Shown one piece after another: positions 23,505 to 35,099 of a stretch of 64,000 nucleotides of DNA. The stretch's first letter is position 1; each line of letters begins with the position of its first letter. The notes under the pieces are model-generated. The model worked only from the letters and a program-made list of their open reading frames with translations. It was not told the origin of the DNA and did no database searches. The position numbers and the translations under genes are program-made. This stretch comes from Odontocerum albicorne (Eukaryota > Arthropoda > Insecta > Trichoptera > Odontoceridae). The DNA lies in NCBI GenBank assembly GCA_949825065.1, contig OX463845.1, positions 25,672,738-25,736,737 of the forward strand. The letters are read 5' to 3'.

Positions 23505-23865
23505 ATACACACCATCACTTTTTTTCCTGTCACGGGTAGTAGATAACATAGAATTGATAGCCAGGCTTTCCCATTGCAACACATATCTTTTGCCTTCTTT
23601 ACATTTATAAACCTTCTCACACAGCTTCTACTTTTAATATTACCTTCTTTTAAAATTTCATTTAATTGATCCAATCATATTTTTCTTGGTCTCTTTTACT
23701 ACGCTCACATGCATTTTATATGATATATTTGTTTTGTAAGTGTTTCTTTATTCATACGTACAATATACCCACATCACTAAGAGTGCTCTTCTTCATCTTG
23801 TCCTAAGTTTCTATCTATTACAGATCTCTTTATTTCGTATTTTGTTGTACGTTAATAATTTATAT
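23505..23865 (-). mobile_element. LINE-F 3' fragment interrupted by SINE-A
   Basis: The minus-strand open frame 23417-23674 encodes DQLNEILKEGNIKSRSCVRR, then INVKKAKDMCCNGKAWLSIL. This matches the LINE-F C-terminus (LDQVxDILKEGNVKSxR...CMDVEEAKDVCRDRxxW). The SINE-A at 23874 begins right at its end. Confidence 0.82.
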
Positions 23866-23873
23866 AGTAGATG

Positions 23874-24050
23874 TGCATGGCCGCACGGTAACGCGCTGGA
23901 CTTCTGTGCAGAAGGTCGTCAGTTCGAACTCCGCGCTGTGCTACTCTCCTCGAACGACACAGGCACTTTTTCCACCTAGTGTTCGAGGGTTTTAAGGATA
24001 CATATGACTTCGGTCATATCTATTTCTTTTAAAGATAGAAAAAAAGAACC
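23874..24050 (+). mobile_element. SINE-A copy 1
   Basis: tRNA-like head tgcatggccgcacggtaacg, then B box cagttcgaactcc (about 23919-23931). Body: ctgtgctactctcctcgaac, gacacaggcactttttccac, then gacttcggtcatatctattt and an A-rich tail. Other copies are at 33661, 35825 and 57265 (reversed). Confidence 0.82.
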
Positions 24051-24574
24051 ATAATCTTGTAATATAATATAATTTTATATTTTCTCAGGTTAGATATTTT
24101 TTCATTGCGCTGAATTTTGAATTGGTAAAAATCACTTACGAAGTTTTCCGAGGATAATGGTGCTCCTTATTAAAACCTCAAAATAAATTGAATCATAATT
24201 GTATATTTACATGATGCCCTGAATTCAGTGGTATTCGATGTTCTCGACAACATTCCGTGCGATGGTGAACATCCAATAACTTTTTATTTCAATTCAAAAC
24301 ATATTTGCCGCTTACGGGAGAAGCAACTAACATAAACTTTTAAATGGTGGCAGTGCAAATTTAGTCAGCAACTGTTTGAAAAAAAAAATGTTTTTAATTT
24401 GGAGGACAAAACTTTTTTTTATTTGTAAAAATATATGCTTTATTATAATAGATTTACATCATTGAATAGGTAAAAAGTTTGACTTAAACTCGGAGGTTTT
24501 CGATCCAATGAGGATTATTTTGATAAAAACTACAAAATTTGGTCAAATACGAGTACAATAGGTAGTCTAACATA

Positions 24575-24800
24575 TGTTTTGCCTTGTAATCGAGTATGAC
24601 TATCTGCCATTTTGTTGGTAGAAGAAGCTTGTCATGGTATTGGTTTATTATGTGCAAACTGTTGTACTACAATAAGCACAAGTCTGAACAGATCAACCCC
24701 AAAGTTCCGATGGAAAGAGGATAAAGTTTCAAGACGATTGTCAGGTTTAATCTGCCGCAGTCTTTAGTTAGGCAAAGTTTTATGTATCGTTATCTTTGTG
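24575..24800 (-). mobile_element. SINE-B body, headless
   Basis: Aligns with the 7745-8205 body: atcgagtatgactatctgcc, tattggtttattatgtgcaa, cacaagtctgaacagatcaa, then gttaggcaaagttttatgta. Its tRNA-like head is missing. Confidence 0.7.
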
Positions 24801-24869
24801 TTGAATTTTTATTTTTTTTATCCACTTTGCACGGATCCTGCTACACAAAGAAGGCCTGCTTCTAGAGTT

Positions 24870-25129
24870 AGCTTATTCGTTAGGAAGAATATCAGCCAGG
24901 ATTCTTCTCATACTGCTAGGCGATGCCGAGAATATATCCACAGTGTCATTCAGTTGGTTTAATATCTCTATACCACGTGTGACTGAGTGTTTAGCCATGA
25001 TATTTGTTCTGTAAGTTCGTGTGTAAAACAGAGGGGGATTCCTTGCACGGCTATATTTATTAGGTACATATAAACTTAGTGCTTCTAGAATCACGGGACA
25101 GTTAAAGCAACCTTGAAAAACCTTTAGTA
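24870..25129 (-). pseudogene. LINE-J RT C-terminus
   Basis: The minus-strand open frame is LSLYVPNKYSRARNPPLFYT, then RTYRTNIMAKHSVTRGIEIL, then NQLNDTVDIFSASPSSMRR up to the stop near 24873. It resembles the last ~80 residues of jockey/CR1-type polyproteins (xxPFxxPxxRTNYGxxSxxxRxxxLxN...DIFxxSxxxFRR). The frame is open over this piece and truncated upstream, where LINE-G abuts it. Confidence 0.65.
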
Positions 25130-25305
25130 GGCAATATAGAAGGCCGAAGAGGTGTTGGCAGGAGGCAAATTTCCTGGCTCCGCAATATACGTGATTGGAC
25201 TGGCATAAGGGGCGTTGGAGATCTTTTTCGGGCTGCCGGGGACAAAGATGTCTACCGTCAGGTGATATTCAACGTTGGGGGGACGTGACATGACACTGGG
25301 AAGAA
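25130..25305 (+). mobile_element. LINE-G 3' end, second copy
   Basis: Frame from 25130 reads GRRQISWLRNIRDWTGIRGV, then DLFRAAGDKDVYRQVIFNVG, with TGA at 25286-25288, closely matching the 11419-11973 copy. It ends in the same gggaagaagaagaaag type tail. It is extremely 5'-truncated. Confidence 0.85.
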
Positions 25306-25514
25306 GAAGAAAGAATATCGCAATGGATTCTGGCCTTCTTGTTTCGAGGCTTCTATAGTTACACACCGTGAGATGTCCGATATGTTGAACATATTTTGGG
25401 TAATCGCCCTTTGTTCTGTACCATAGATATCTAAGGATTTTTTAATAAATTTAAAATAATTTATGATACGCACCATGCAAACTACGGAAAAATATTAATT
25501 CAGCTCGTTTGTTT

Positions 25515-25560
25515 ATTGTGAATGCTAAGCGTTAGACTACGGTTTGCTGACAACGGTTTG
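25515..25560 (-). mobile_element. SINE-B head scrap
   Basis: aatgctaagcgttagactac is the reverse complement of the SINE-B head start (gtagtctaacggttagc). Following sequence (ggtttgattcccgatgg) is B-box-like but in the opposite order, so the piece is rearranged. Confidence 0.4.
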
Positions 25561-25639
25561 ATTCCCGATGGTGTCCAACGTAGTTCCGGTCTGGTAAAAA
25601 AGTTTGTCTTGTGGCAATATTTGCCCGTGCCAAGTACGT

Positions 25640-25700
25640 GTTTGAGGTTACTTGCCTCTTCTCCTCATCAGAGGAGCACAAACAAGACTCCCCTTATTAT
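25640..25700. mobile_element. Fragment of the palindromic fold-back family
   Basis: ctcctcatcagaggagcaca followed by aacaagactcccc matches the loop-proximal part of the palindromes at 55868-56080 and 60123-60320 (catcatcaggggagcacaaa). Confidence 0.45.
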
Positions 25701-25714
25701 ATCTTAAGCAGTTC

Positions 25715-25850
25715 CTTTTTTATCTCTGCGTGACGTCACTTTCATAAAAAAAATACTTTGATCTTTTAGTGTAGATTGTGCTGGAAGGGACTTATTTTGT
25801 CCCCCATAAAAGGTTAGTGATGGATGAATTGAACTGAATTGTATAAAACT
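25715..25850 (-). mobile_element. Repeat D copy 2, partial
   Basis: ctgcgtgacgtcactttcat and ggacttattttgtcccccat are the reverse complement of 37095-37190. Confidence 0.65.
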
Positions 25851-25889
25851 CTCATGGAAAATTTACCCAACACAGCTAACAAATTTGTT

Positions 25890-25965
25890 ATACAATTTTT
25901 CTGGTTGGCTGGAAAAGATTTCCCTAAATAAACTCGCCAAATTGTATATTTCCGAATCAAGTACG
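25890..25965 (+). mobile_element. SINE-C tail
   Basis: ctggttggctggaaaagatt, tccctaaataaactcgccaa and attgtat match the family's conserved 3' block. Confidence 0.5.
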
Positions 25966-26144
25966 CGTAAATAAATACACAATTAGATAAACATCCTGCA
26001 ATGTATCTATGGTAAACCTAAACATGGAAAAGCAGCTGGGTATCTACATCCCAGAAAAAGCAGGACATAAAATACATTGTCTTTTGAAAATGTCATTGGA
26101 AGTCAATATAAGTATTATACCACACCTATGTTGAATTATAGTAA

Positions 26145-26285
26145 AACATGGCAGGTTTATTGTTATGTGGCTATTTCTTCCAACCATCTAATGACATAAA
26201 AATACCTGTACTTTAAGAAAAAGGCAGAGACCACCTATTTTGGGTTTTATATCATTCTATAAACAAAGCCACGGAGGTTATCATG
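26145..26285 (-). mobile_element. SINE-C copy, decayed
   Basis: The left end carries the tail block reversed (ggcaggtttattgttatgtg, then ggctatttcttccaacca). The right end (aaagccacggaggtt) is the reversed head start seen in other copies. Confidence 0.5.
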
Positions 26286-26649
26286 ATAGGATGAAATAAA
26301 ACCGTTATTTATTTTCCAGTTTTATCCTCAGGATTGAAAACAATGCAAAATTTTATGTAAACAATTTGATCGTTTTGCATAGAAACCGTTACTCAACACC
26401 ACGTTGTAATATGAGAAAAATCCAAAAGTGTCCATTTTACTAAGAATCGCTTTATGAATACTTTCAGTCATTAATAAATGGTGCTTTCATCTTTTCCTTG
26501 TTCCAAAAAAATATTATAGAGTTTTGAAGTGCAATAAAAATTATAGTCTTTTCAACGTAACCGCGTTGGTGATACGAACATGTTAAAGAGATTGATCGGG
26601 AAACGATATAAGAAGCTAAAGCTAAAATAAAAAAAAAATTATATAAACG

Positions 26650-26710
26650 ATATAATTTGAAGAGATTGGCACATGACAATAAACTCGCCAGGTTAAAAAA
26701 AAAAAAAAAG
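26650..26710 (+). mobile_element. SINE-C tail with poly-A
   Basis: agagattggcacatgacaat, aaactcgccaggtt, then a pure A run (26696-26709). Confidence 0.55.
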
Positions 26711-29390
26711 AAGCTTATATTTATTTTAACCAATTAAATGAGCCATCGGTCTATGAACCACTGAAGTATGTACTTCTACAACTCGCAGTTTATCGTCGTT
26801 CGTGTTGACAGCACTATCGTAAGTGAGCAGAAAAAAAACTCAATAACATCGGGTGTTCGATATGAGTCTTACACAAAAAACTAAGTTTAACTTTAAGAAG
26901 ACTTTTGATTCTGCTTTCGATTTACATTTCTTTATTTTTACAAGCTCTATGTAGTGACTAAATATGATTCCAAGAGTACTTACGTACATAAGTAACATTT
27001 AAAAAAAATTTAGTTATGAAACCCTTTGAAGGCTTTTTTGCAATCAGTCTACATTTCAGATGAAGTATATTCCACAATTTTTGACCAGCCACTCCTAAAG
27101 AATGATAAAGATGACCTGATCTCTTTACCTAATATAATTTTGAGTCATTAGATCTTAGTGAAGTTAGTCTCTCAGGGGGTACATCCCTAGTGTTTAATTT
27201 CTTTATTTGTCAAAATGTCAGACTGTTTAAAGCATTGAAAAAGTCATACATTTTGTGCTATTGTTTTTAAATATTGAAGTTTTAAACGTTTGAGGAAAGT
27301 TCGAGTATCTTTTGAAACATTTTAGATAGTAAAGCTAACGTCGTAAATTTGATGCATAGTCAAGTAATTTTTTTTGTTTACTTAATCGTTTAAATTCTAA
27401 ACTTATGGCCATATTCAACCTGAAGTGATGAGGATCATAAACAACTTTTGCAAAATTAAAGAAAAATGTGTCTTTGATGGATTTTTTTTCTAAAATAGAA
27501 TTTGGTATATATTTCTGAAGTATATGATATAACTAATCAGAGGCATAGACATATTTCTAAACTTATCATTTTTAACAGAAAAAACCGGCATTGATTAAAC
27601 AAGCGTATTTTTCATTGTGTTGTGAATTGATAATTTTGAAATAAAAACCATAACGACTTAATAGAACAGAAAATACGTCTCAATTCCTGTATAATTTTGA
27701 ATTTAAACATAACTATTATCATTTATGTCTTCTATTTACAGTGTTATATTTCAGCTGCCTCACAAGGCTTAATTACAGTTCTAAAATAGCTTACGATACT
27801 GCTTCCAAATATACATAATATTTTATCGTTGATGGAAACATTGTAATGTAACAGACTCGTGTTTTTTGCCAATTACAGAAATTGATTTAATATCAACACA
27901 TATTTACGGGTGCAGTGTCTCTTACAAGGCTAGATTTATAACATGTAAGAGTAAAGTTAAATAAATCCAAATACTTAACAATTGACCTTAGATCTGTACA
28001 ACCAAATTCTACCCACCAAAAGAACAGTATTCACCTGTTCCACATAATTTTAATTTTAATAGTGAACTTAATTTACATACAGTTAAAATACAGTTGCTGC
28101 AAAATTTTCGATATTAAATCTTCATTCCAATTAAAGACGGTTACCTTACTAGTCAAGTACAAGATCTCGGCAACTATTTTATTAACAACGGCAACTATTC
28201 TTCTCTTAAAAGCTTTTAATTCTGAATTATGGTTTGGGGTAACGATTGCCGTAGTAACATTAATCTATTAATATTGCAAGCATTACACAAGTTTCATTAC
28301 ACCATCATCATTAACTCACGCTGTACATTTAATTAAAGCTATAAAAGCTTACGGTCACTATTTTTGTCACAGTGCATTCTCATTACCTTTTCCCTTTTCA
28401 GGTAGAATTATTACAATGCCGATGACTGTAGTCTTCCATTGAAGGTCTCCGCGGTAAAATGATTCAAGTTTGTAGTAGAAACTCTATTACAATATGGGGT
28501 GGTATTGTTTTTAGCCGTTGGCAATACTAGAATAAAACGTTCGTGAAATATAACTTAAATAATGAATAGGTTTATTCGTTTATTGTGTATGATTCTTGAA
28601 ATATAAATGAATATGTTATGGTATATATACAAATAAATAATGAAACATAAATCTTAATGCTATTTCATTCAAAATTAAGTTAGTATTTACGCTCTCAACT
28701 ACTGAGGCAACTATTACATGTACTAATCATTCTCTCTTTCCAGCATTTTAATACCACACAAAGTGTTCAAGTCGATTCATTTCATGCTGAGACAAAATCA
28801 CTAGGTGTCCTCCAAAGCTGTACGGCAGACAGAAAATAGAGGTAGCCACTACCCTTATATGACGGAACTTGTCGAGTTTTACCAATGCACTAGGTGAACA
28901 AATGTTAAAACCGCAAGTGACAGTTATAGGGGTGCCCTCACTCAGCAATTGGCAGAAAAAGAGCAGACAAAGATAAATAAAACATTACTCCAGTATTGGT
29001 TTTAGTTGTATAGTTTATGTTTATTGTTGAGTTTATTGGTACCTATAGTATTGAAACATATAGTCAGGAAATTGAAAGTGATATTTGATGAATAATTTAA
29101 CAGTCATAATAATATTAATCATTATGACTATTAAACGTACTAAAACGAGAGTTGATACATCGAAAAAAATATTAACTTTCCAGAACATTGGATATGAAAA
29201 TGTTGATATGCATCCCGAATGATGCACTCGTCTATAATTCATTTAATCAGAATACCGTTTCTAAAAAATATGCATCACATGGAGGGGTAGAAAAAAAAGA
29301 CAATAGATGTATAAAAACGTGAAAAAAATTAATAGTTTTCATCATATATTTCCGGTGTGGTCCTGTTTCTTGATAGTGAATATTGTATTT
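26711..29390. other. Longest stretch with no recognised repeat or gene
   Basis: AT-rich single-copy-looking sequence. Short open frames at 28062-28271 (hydrophobic) and 28748-28948 minus show no family motif. I see nothing firm here. Confidence 0.45.
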
Positions 29391-29394
29391 TACG

Positions 29395-29852
29395 TGAAAT
29401 GTGGACGTGCAGCAAGACTGAAAAGAGACAAATGAATGCTGTAGAAATATATGCGCTTAAAAAATACATAGGGCGACAATGTATGGCAGAATACGGAATG
29501 AAGTAATTAAGGATAAATATAAACTTAAGGCTGATGTGTTGAGTTAGATGAATAAGAGTACTCTGGATGGTTTGGGCACGCAGAACGACATACTAACAAA
29601 ACAAATATACAGTACAAATATGAGTGGAAGGCGTGGTAGAGGAAGACCAAGGAAAGTATGGTTGAACCAAGTGTATGATATTTTTAAAGAGTGAAATGTA
29701 AATATTCAGATAATTTCTAGGAGTTGTATGAGAAGATGTATGGATGTAGAAGAAGTGAAAAATGTTTGTCTAGATAGAACAGTCTGGCATGTTCTCAACT
29801 GCCCACCTCGATAGGGAAACAGTGTGAGAGTATGTATGTATGTTCTATATTT
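29395..29852 (+). mobile_element. LINE-F 3' fragment with (TATG)n tail
   Basis: Sense copy: gtggacgtgcagcaagactg, aatgaatgctgtagaaatat, then gtatggcagaatacggaatg aagtaatt, then ggcgtggtagaggaagacca, ending gagtatgtatgtatg. This is one of the better preserved 3' ends. The frame has several breaks. Confidence 0.82.
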
Positions 29853-29999
29853 TTTGTACATAAATAACGCTATTTCCTGTTTATTACGATTACTTCAATA
29901 GCGCTTCCTTATTAACTTAACTGAAAATAAGGAATGTTGTGGGAGATTAATGTTTCATCTGGTTATTTAGCATATATGCTACAGATTCAAATAAATTCA

Positions 30000-30112
30000 G
30001 GTGTAAAATGGCTTACGAGTGAAAGCAGTCTGGAAGTGAATCCGCCAGGAATCTAGCCTGGGGTGCCCGCATGCTTAGCATAACTGCTAACCGTTAGACT
30101 ACGGTCGCTGAC
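30000..30112 (-). mobile_element. SINE-B head
   Basis: Reverse complement: gaccgtagtctaacggttag, then gcgggcaccccaggctagat, tcctggcggattcacttcca, matching the 57844 head (gcagtctaacggttagc...acccaggttcaattcctggc). The body is absent. Confidence 0.7.
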
Positions 30113-30184
30113 AACTGTTCATAATATAGGTTGTAAATCACCCTTGAGGTTGAGTAATTGTCTTCAAGTCATAAATAAATACAT

Positions 30185-30620
30185 TACATAACGACATGTC
30201 CCTTTTGGGGTGAGCAGAGATGACAGATTATATAGATGTGGAAACTCTTATTTTTTTTTCATATATCTTCAAATTTCTTAAGGTGTTTCCTTCCATTATT
30301 TTCTTGGTATACCTCTTTACTCGTTCTACATTCATTTGTGATATATATCCGTACATTTCTTTTGCGATCCTTTCGCAACTCTTTCTCTCAATGTGGCTAG
30401 ATAATCTAAATATTATCTTTTGCGATCCTTTCGCAACTCTTTCTCTCAATGTGGCTAGATAATCTTAAGATTCCGTTCTTCATTTTACTTATAACATCCG
30501 TTTCCAATAAACAATTATCTATCTCCAAATTATGTTTACTCTTTCATACATTATAAAACCCGACATTTTTCTCAGAATACGAATTTGTACCGTACTTATT
30601 TCGCTCTTATAACGGATTTT
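30185..30620 (-). mobile_element. LINE-F 3' fragment with internal 49-bp duplication
   Basis: Antisense LINE-F order from acatgtcccttttggggtga to cgtacttatttcgctct. The minus frame 30228-30449 contains MNVERVKRYTKKIMEGNTLR. Confidence 0.7.
30359..30465. repeat. 49-bp tandem duplication (58-bp period)
   Basis: cttttgcgatcctttcgcaa and the following 29 nt occur identically at 30359-30407 and 30417-30465. Each copy carries a mini-palindrome ttgcga/tcgcaa. Confidence 0.92.
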
Positions 30621-31235
30621 AATCAACCAGAAAACCAGTGGTTGGCACTAGCACACCACTGTGTACAATCATTGACCTTTATATAAGATGTTTTTTTTAA
30701 ATGACCCTTGTATTATAATTTAACGGCTTTCACTAAATCATAACTTCTCAAATAGACAGGAGTAGTATATCATAACAAATTAAGTTTGTATTAGAAAATG
30801 TCAACCTTTAACAAAGCCTCCTTTTATATCGAATGAATGTAAGCGATATAAAATATGTTTTCAATAAGAGACCGTTCATTTGGTAGACGATTATAATAAA
30901 GCAAGGCATAAATAAAAACCTGCTTCGGTCTCATGTAGCAGCGTGGACGCGTTAAGAAACGCCACAGTCGATTTCTTGGCCCGTTCCTGACCCCTGACCT
31001 TAAGCACCATACCGTCCCGTCCGGCTGATATTAGGTAACCGTATTGTCAACTTAGGAGGTATCTTTGTATTGCCATGGAGAATCTTCACGTCTTCTTTCC
31101 AGGACCGGGTCGCATCACAGCTATTTTACTGGGTAGCGAGGGTACAATATACTCAGATTCACCGCAGTTCATAATTGTTTATACATTAATCATATACATA
31201 GGTACGAGTATATACTCGAATATGTTATATCATCG
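30621..31235. other. No gene recognised; GC-richer block
   Basis: 30920-31140 is GC-richer than the flanks (agcgtggacgcgttaagaaa, then ccttaagcaccataccgtcc) and matches nothing else in the window. An open frame from 31075 runs through it into LINE-F sequence; no domain recognised. Confidence 0.35.
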
Positions 31236-31239
31236 TGTC

Positions 31240-31725
31240 ATAGATACATGCAGAATAGGTATGACGACGAACTATCTTATCGTGACATACTATCCTCAGC
31301 TTCTTCTATTTCTCTTACTCCGTAGCTTCCGTTCTTCGAAAATTCTATTGACTTGGTTCAACCATACTTTTCTCGGTCATCCTCTTCCACGACTATAACT
31401 TATTCTTGCATTGTAAATTTGTTTAGTAAGTAGGTATTTTGTCATCCATCCATTCAACATGTCCAAACTGCCTCAGTGTGCTCTTTTTTACCCTAATTAA
31501 CACAACAGTTCCAGCGCACTTTATACCTTAATAATTTAATACATTGACACTCACATATTCTTCTCAGTACACGCATTTATCCGGTTTTAACATTTAATTA
31601 CCCTCGTCCAAGTTTCACTCCCATACATCAAGTTATCACTAATGCGCTATTATGAACCGTCATTTTAGCAGATGTCGATATTACTTGGGCTATGTCTTTT
31701 AGTGCCTCATTAACTTTGTTTCCTA
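31240..31725 (-). mobile_element. LINE-F 3' fragment
   Basis: Plus strand: cttactccgtagcttccgtt, tgacttggttcaaccatact tttctcgg, then caacatgtccaaactgcctc, and tagcagatgtcgatattact tgg. Antisense LINE-F order. Confidence 0.75.
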
Positions 31726-31879
31726 TTGCAACTCGATTAGAATTCTGACAAATGGGATTTTTTTCTTTACTCACGATTATTTGATATACTTTATTTTGAA
31801 AATTTAGGTGTACATTTCAAAGTCTGTAAAAAAATGAGAAATGGGTATAAAATAATAAGTTAATTTTTCATGGACAATT

Positions 31880-32092
31880 TGCAGACCGAAGAAAAAATGT
31901 AACTGAATCAAGGGATCATATTTTCAAAGAAAGTAAAGTGAAAAGTATGAATAAACAAACATTGTCATGACGAAATGTATGAATGTGGAGGAAATAAAGT
32001 GTATGCATGGATAGAAAAGTATGACGATCTATTCTCTCTGTCTACCACGCAAGGAATATGACATGATGACATATGTTATATGTATGTAAAAT
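31880..32092 (+). mobile_element. LINE-F extreme 3' end
   Basis: Sense strand: cattgtcatgacgaaatgta tgaatgtggaggaaat, then gacgatctattctctctgtc and tgatgacatatgttatatgt. Strongly truncated. Confidence 0.6.
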
Positions 32093-32199
32093 TGGCCATT
32101 TTGTAAAGTTTGGAGTAAAACACCTACTTGTTTGTTTTATTGACACAATTTTCATAATTTTATCATCCCAATTATATTCCCATTAGAGTATACAGAGAT

Positions 32200-32400
32200 A
32201 AAATATCTCAACTTTATTATATCCTGGTACACATATTTCCCTTCTGTCACTCGCATACACTTCGTCATGTATAATATATTTTCCTCTTATGAAGGTATTT
32301 CACTCTTCCCTCGTTTAAAATTTGATTAATTTGGTTGTACCACATTTTTTAAGTCTTCCTAAACTTTTCATACCTACTATTATATACTACTTTATAAAAT
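32200..32400 (-). mobile_element. LINE-F 3' scrap
   Basis: cacttcgtcatgtataatat, cctcgtttaaaatttgatta and atttggttgtaccaca resemble the antisense LINE-F 3' region. Confidence 0.4.
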
Positions 32401-33150
32401 TTATTACGTTGCTTTCCTCAAATCATCAACCAGAAATCAGGGCTTATAAATTATTTTTAACTAACCTCAACTAATTGTATTGTAAAGAAATGATTCTTTG
32501 AAAAAATCTGTTGTATGTACGAGTATACCCAACAGTCTTGCAGTAATTGAGATTTGTGCTTAGACCCGCTCCTGTTCTTGGTACATTGCCGCATAATTTA
32601 TATACATTGATACGGCGATGATGTCACACGGAGCCTGCAGCCCGGAGATTGTTTCCTGGTAAGATAAACTATAACTTGCCCTCTTCACTGTCATTTGTTT
32701 CAGCTCGTTTCCAAGTTCTCATACCCGCCAGTGAGGCTTCATATGCCTTAAATTTGTCGTCTTATTTTGTGACATACCTGGCTGTAGGGTTACTTCTTAC
32801 AAACTGTAGTTTTTTTCGATATTTTGGTAATACTCAATATATTTTTTTTTGACAAAAAATCTATGCAATCTTCGTGTACACTGTAATCTTGAAAATATGA
32901 TGAAGGTCCAATATTGAGTTGAAGATTTTTTTAATCTTACATGCATGTTCACATTGAATTGCCACGCGAAGTGCGATATTGAAAAAGGAAAAGCAGCAGA
33001 CAAAATAGTGAACGGTGGGTTATACAATATGTTTACCGATCGGAGCTTTTCAAGAGATTGAAACCTGGATATTCATAATAAAATATTGACATAGACATAA
33101 GGGTATAAAAGCAAAATGTGGACGTTACAGGTGGAGGACGTTAATTATTT
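32401..33150. other. No gene seen
   Basis: The open frames 32649-32852 and 32797-33027 overlap on opposite strands and show no motif. TACGAGTA lies at 32518. A reversed SINE-C tail scrap (gcaatctcttccaaccaacc) is at about 33163-33182. Confidence 0.4.
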
Positions 33151-33216
33151 TATTATATTTCGCAATCTCTTCCAACCAACCAGACAAAAGTAAATGAAGC
33201 AACATGGTCGCAAAAA

Positions 33217-33582
33217 TCATTCAATTGAGTATCTATGCCTACAAAAACCATGAACACATACGTGAGCATATGCCCACAAACCCCACAAAGACGGACAATC
33301 AATTACTCGAACATTCCTTTTCAAATAAAGTGAGATATCATCAATTGAAGGAAATGGAAGGGATGGTAGAGAGGAAAGAAAAAAATCACGAATGAAACAC
33401 GTTAAATAACTGACTAGAAATTCAGAGTTTTTCAGTCGTTTCTTAAAGAATGCCAAGGACAGAGCGAGTCTAACATTGATTTGTAACTGATTCCAGAGTC
33501 TCACTGTATGAATAGTAAAGGATGACGCAAAAATAGAGGAGCGGTGAACTGGAAGACCAATAAACAATCTCTGTTTGAGCAT
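33217..33582 (-). pseudogene. CR1-like LINE RT C-terminus
   Basis: The minus-strand frame is intact over 121 codons. Residues about 10-55 (VHRSSIFASSFTIHTVRLWN, QLQINVRLALSLAFFKKRLK) match the C-terminal pattern FxxRxxxLWNxLPxxVRxxxSLxxFKxxL of CR1/jockey-type LINEs. Sequence after that is likely 3' UTR read through. Possibly the same family as 4085-4740. Confidence 0.78.
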
Positions 33583-33660
33583 AGCGCTAATCCATGATCG
33601 GAAAGACGCTGAAATTTTTCGGCGAGATAAGACGTTACATGTGGACGCTACAAGCTGAGG

Positions 33661-33836
33661 TGCATAGTTGCGTGGAAACGCGTGGACTTCCGTACGGAAA
33701 GTCGTCGATTCGAAACTTGCACTGTGCTACTCCCCTCTAATGACATAGACCTTTTTCCACCCAGTGTTTGGGGGTATAAGGATACCTATGACTTCAGTCA
33801 TATGTATTCTTTAAAAAAGAAAAAAAAAAAAAAAAA
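33661..33836 (+). mobile_element. SINE-A copy 2 with poly-A tail
   Basis: Head tgcatagttgcgtggaaacg, B box cgattcgaaacttgc. Body ctgtgctactcccctctaat, gacatagacctttttccacc, gacttcagtcatatgtattc, then a ~20-nt A-rich tail. Confidence 0.82.
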
Positions 33837-34039
33837 CGATGTGCTCTGAATGTCTAACTTCAGTGTGCCGTCGGATCCAGTACAACGGTGTGATTGGTTA
33901 GTTTATTGATGTGCAACGGCTCAATCACTTAAAAAAACAAACTCCACGGTACAACTTCGCTTAACAATAAAATTTACGTTGAAATGGAGAAGGGATCCTC
34001 GACTACGAGGTCGATCGAACGTTATAAAAAATTGTGAGA

Positions 34040-34480
34040 GTAAGATTAATGTGGTAAAAATGAAAATGTTGCGTAGAATGTGTGAAAAAACATTGTTATC
34101 ACATAATGATAAATTATGATATTAGTAAATAATGTTGATTTGAGGAGACGCAGTGTATGGTAAAAAAATATGATAAAATTTGGAATTAGGAAATTGGTAA
34201 AACATACGGATTAAAGGAGGATGCAATGCGTAAGTTGATAAATAGTGTATTAAGACAGTTTGACCATGTAGAACGGAAGATAAAATATTTATAAAAATAA
34301 TTAATGCGAGTAGTATAACATGTTGAAATAGTTTGGATAAACCTAGGAAAATGTGACACGATCAAATTATTCAAGTTCCGAATGAAGAAAGAATGAAAAG
34401 TCTTTGTTATATTAGAGTATGCATGACAAAATGCATGGAGATTCACAGAAGCGAAATATGTGTGCCAAGATCGAGGGAAG
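34040..34480 (+). mobile_element. LINE-F-related fragment
   Basis: Sense-strand pieces such as gaaaatgttgcgtagaatgt gtg and residues LRQFDHVERKIKYL (frame near 34250-34290) match the LRWFGHVER region. Frames are broken. It may be a diverged subfamily together with 54930-55865 and 63640-63785. Confidence 0.6.
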
Positions 34481-35090
34481 AGGAAATCTAATTTACATTA
34501 ATTAACGTTGGCGAGCGACGCATCCCAGTTACTCTTCAATGTTTTGCTTTTTTTTCAACTTTTGTTTTCCCTCCCTCCTAGAATTTTTCTGGGTTTTTTT
34601 GTTTGCATGTAAATTTATAATATTTAATTATTGCTTCACGTTTAAGTGGTATTATTTTTTGTATGTAATCTTTATGCGAACTTCACTGATCAAGATTAAG
34701 GAACGTACTCGTATACTCTATATAATACACTCAAGAGAATGTTTGTTTAATAATAAACCGTAAAAAATTATACTCTCTGCCTACCCTAATAAGGGTATGG
34801 TATTATAATATTGACTTGAATTTTAAGTATAATTAGAAAATTTTCCATGATTGCTCAATCATCTCTGGTGATATCTTCAAACATTTTACCATTTTGAACA
34901 CAATAATATTTCTCATAGCTAACACGAAAGCATTGTATTATCAATATAATATACAACGCGAATATTCCGATTTCTCGTTGAGCGTAATACATCGACTAAC
35001 AGACAATAATGACAAGTTAATATTTTTATATCGTTGAATTACTGTCAAAACACACCAAAATAAGAAATGGTCACGCTATTTCAAAAGGAG
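34481..35090. other. No gene seen; AT-rich
   Basis: Open frame 34539-34763 is phenylalanine/isoleucine-rich by composition only. TACTCGTA lies at 34706. Confidence 0.4.
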
Positions 35091-35099
35091 GGACACGAG

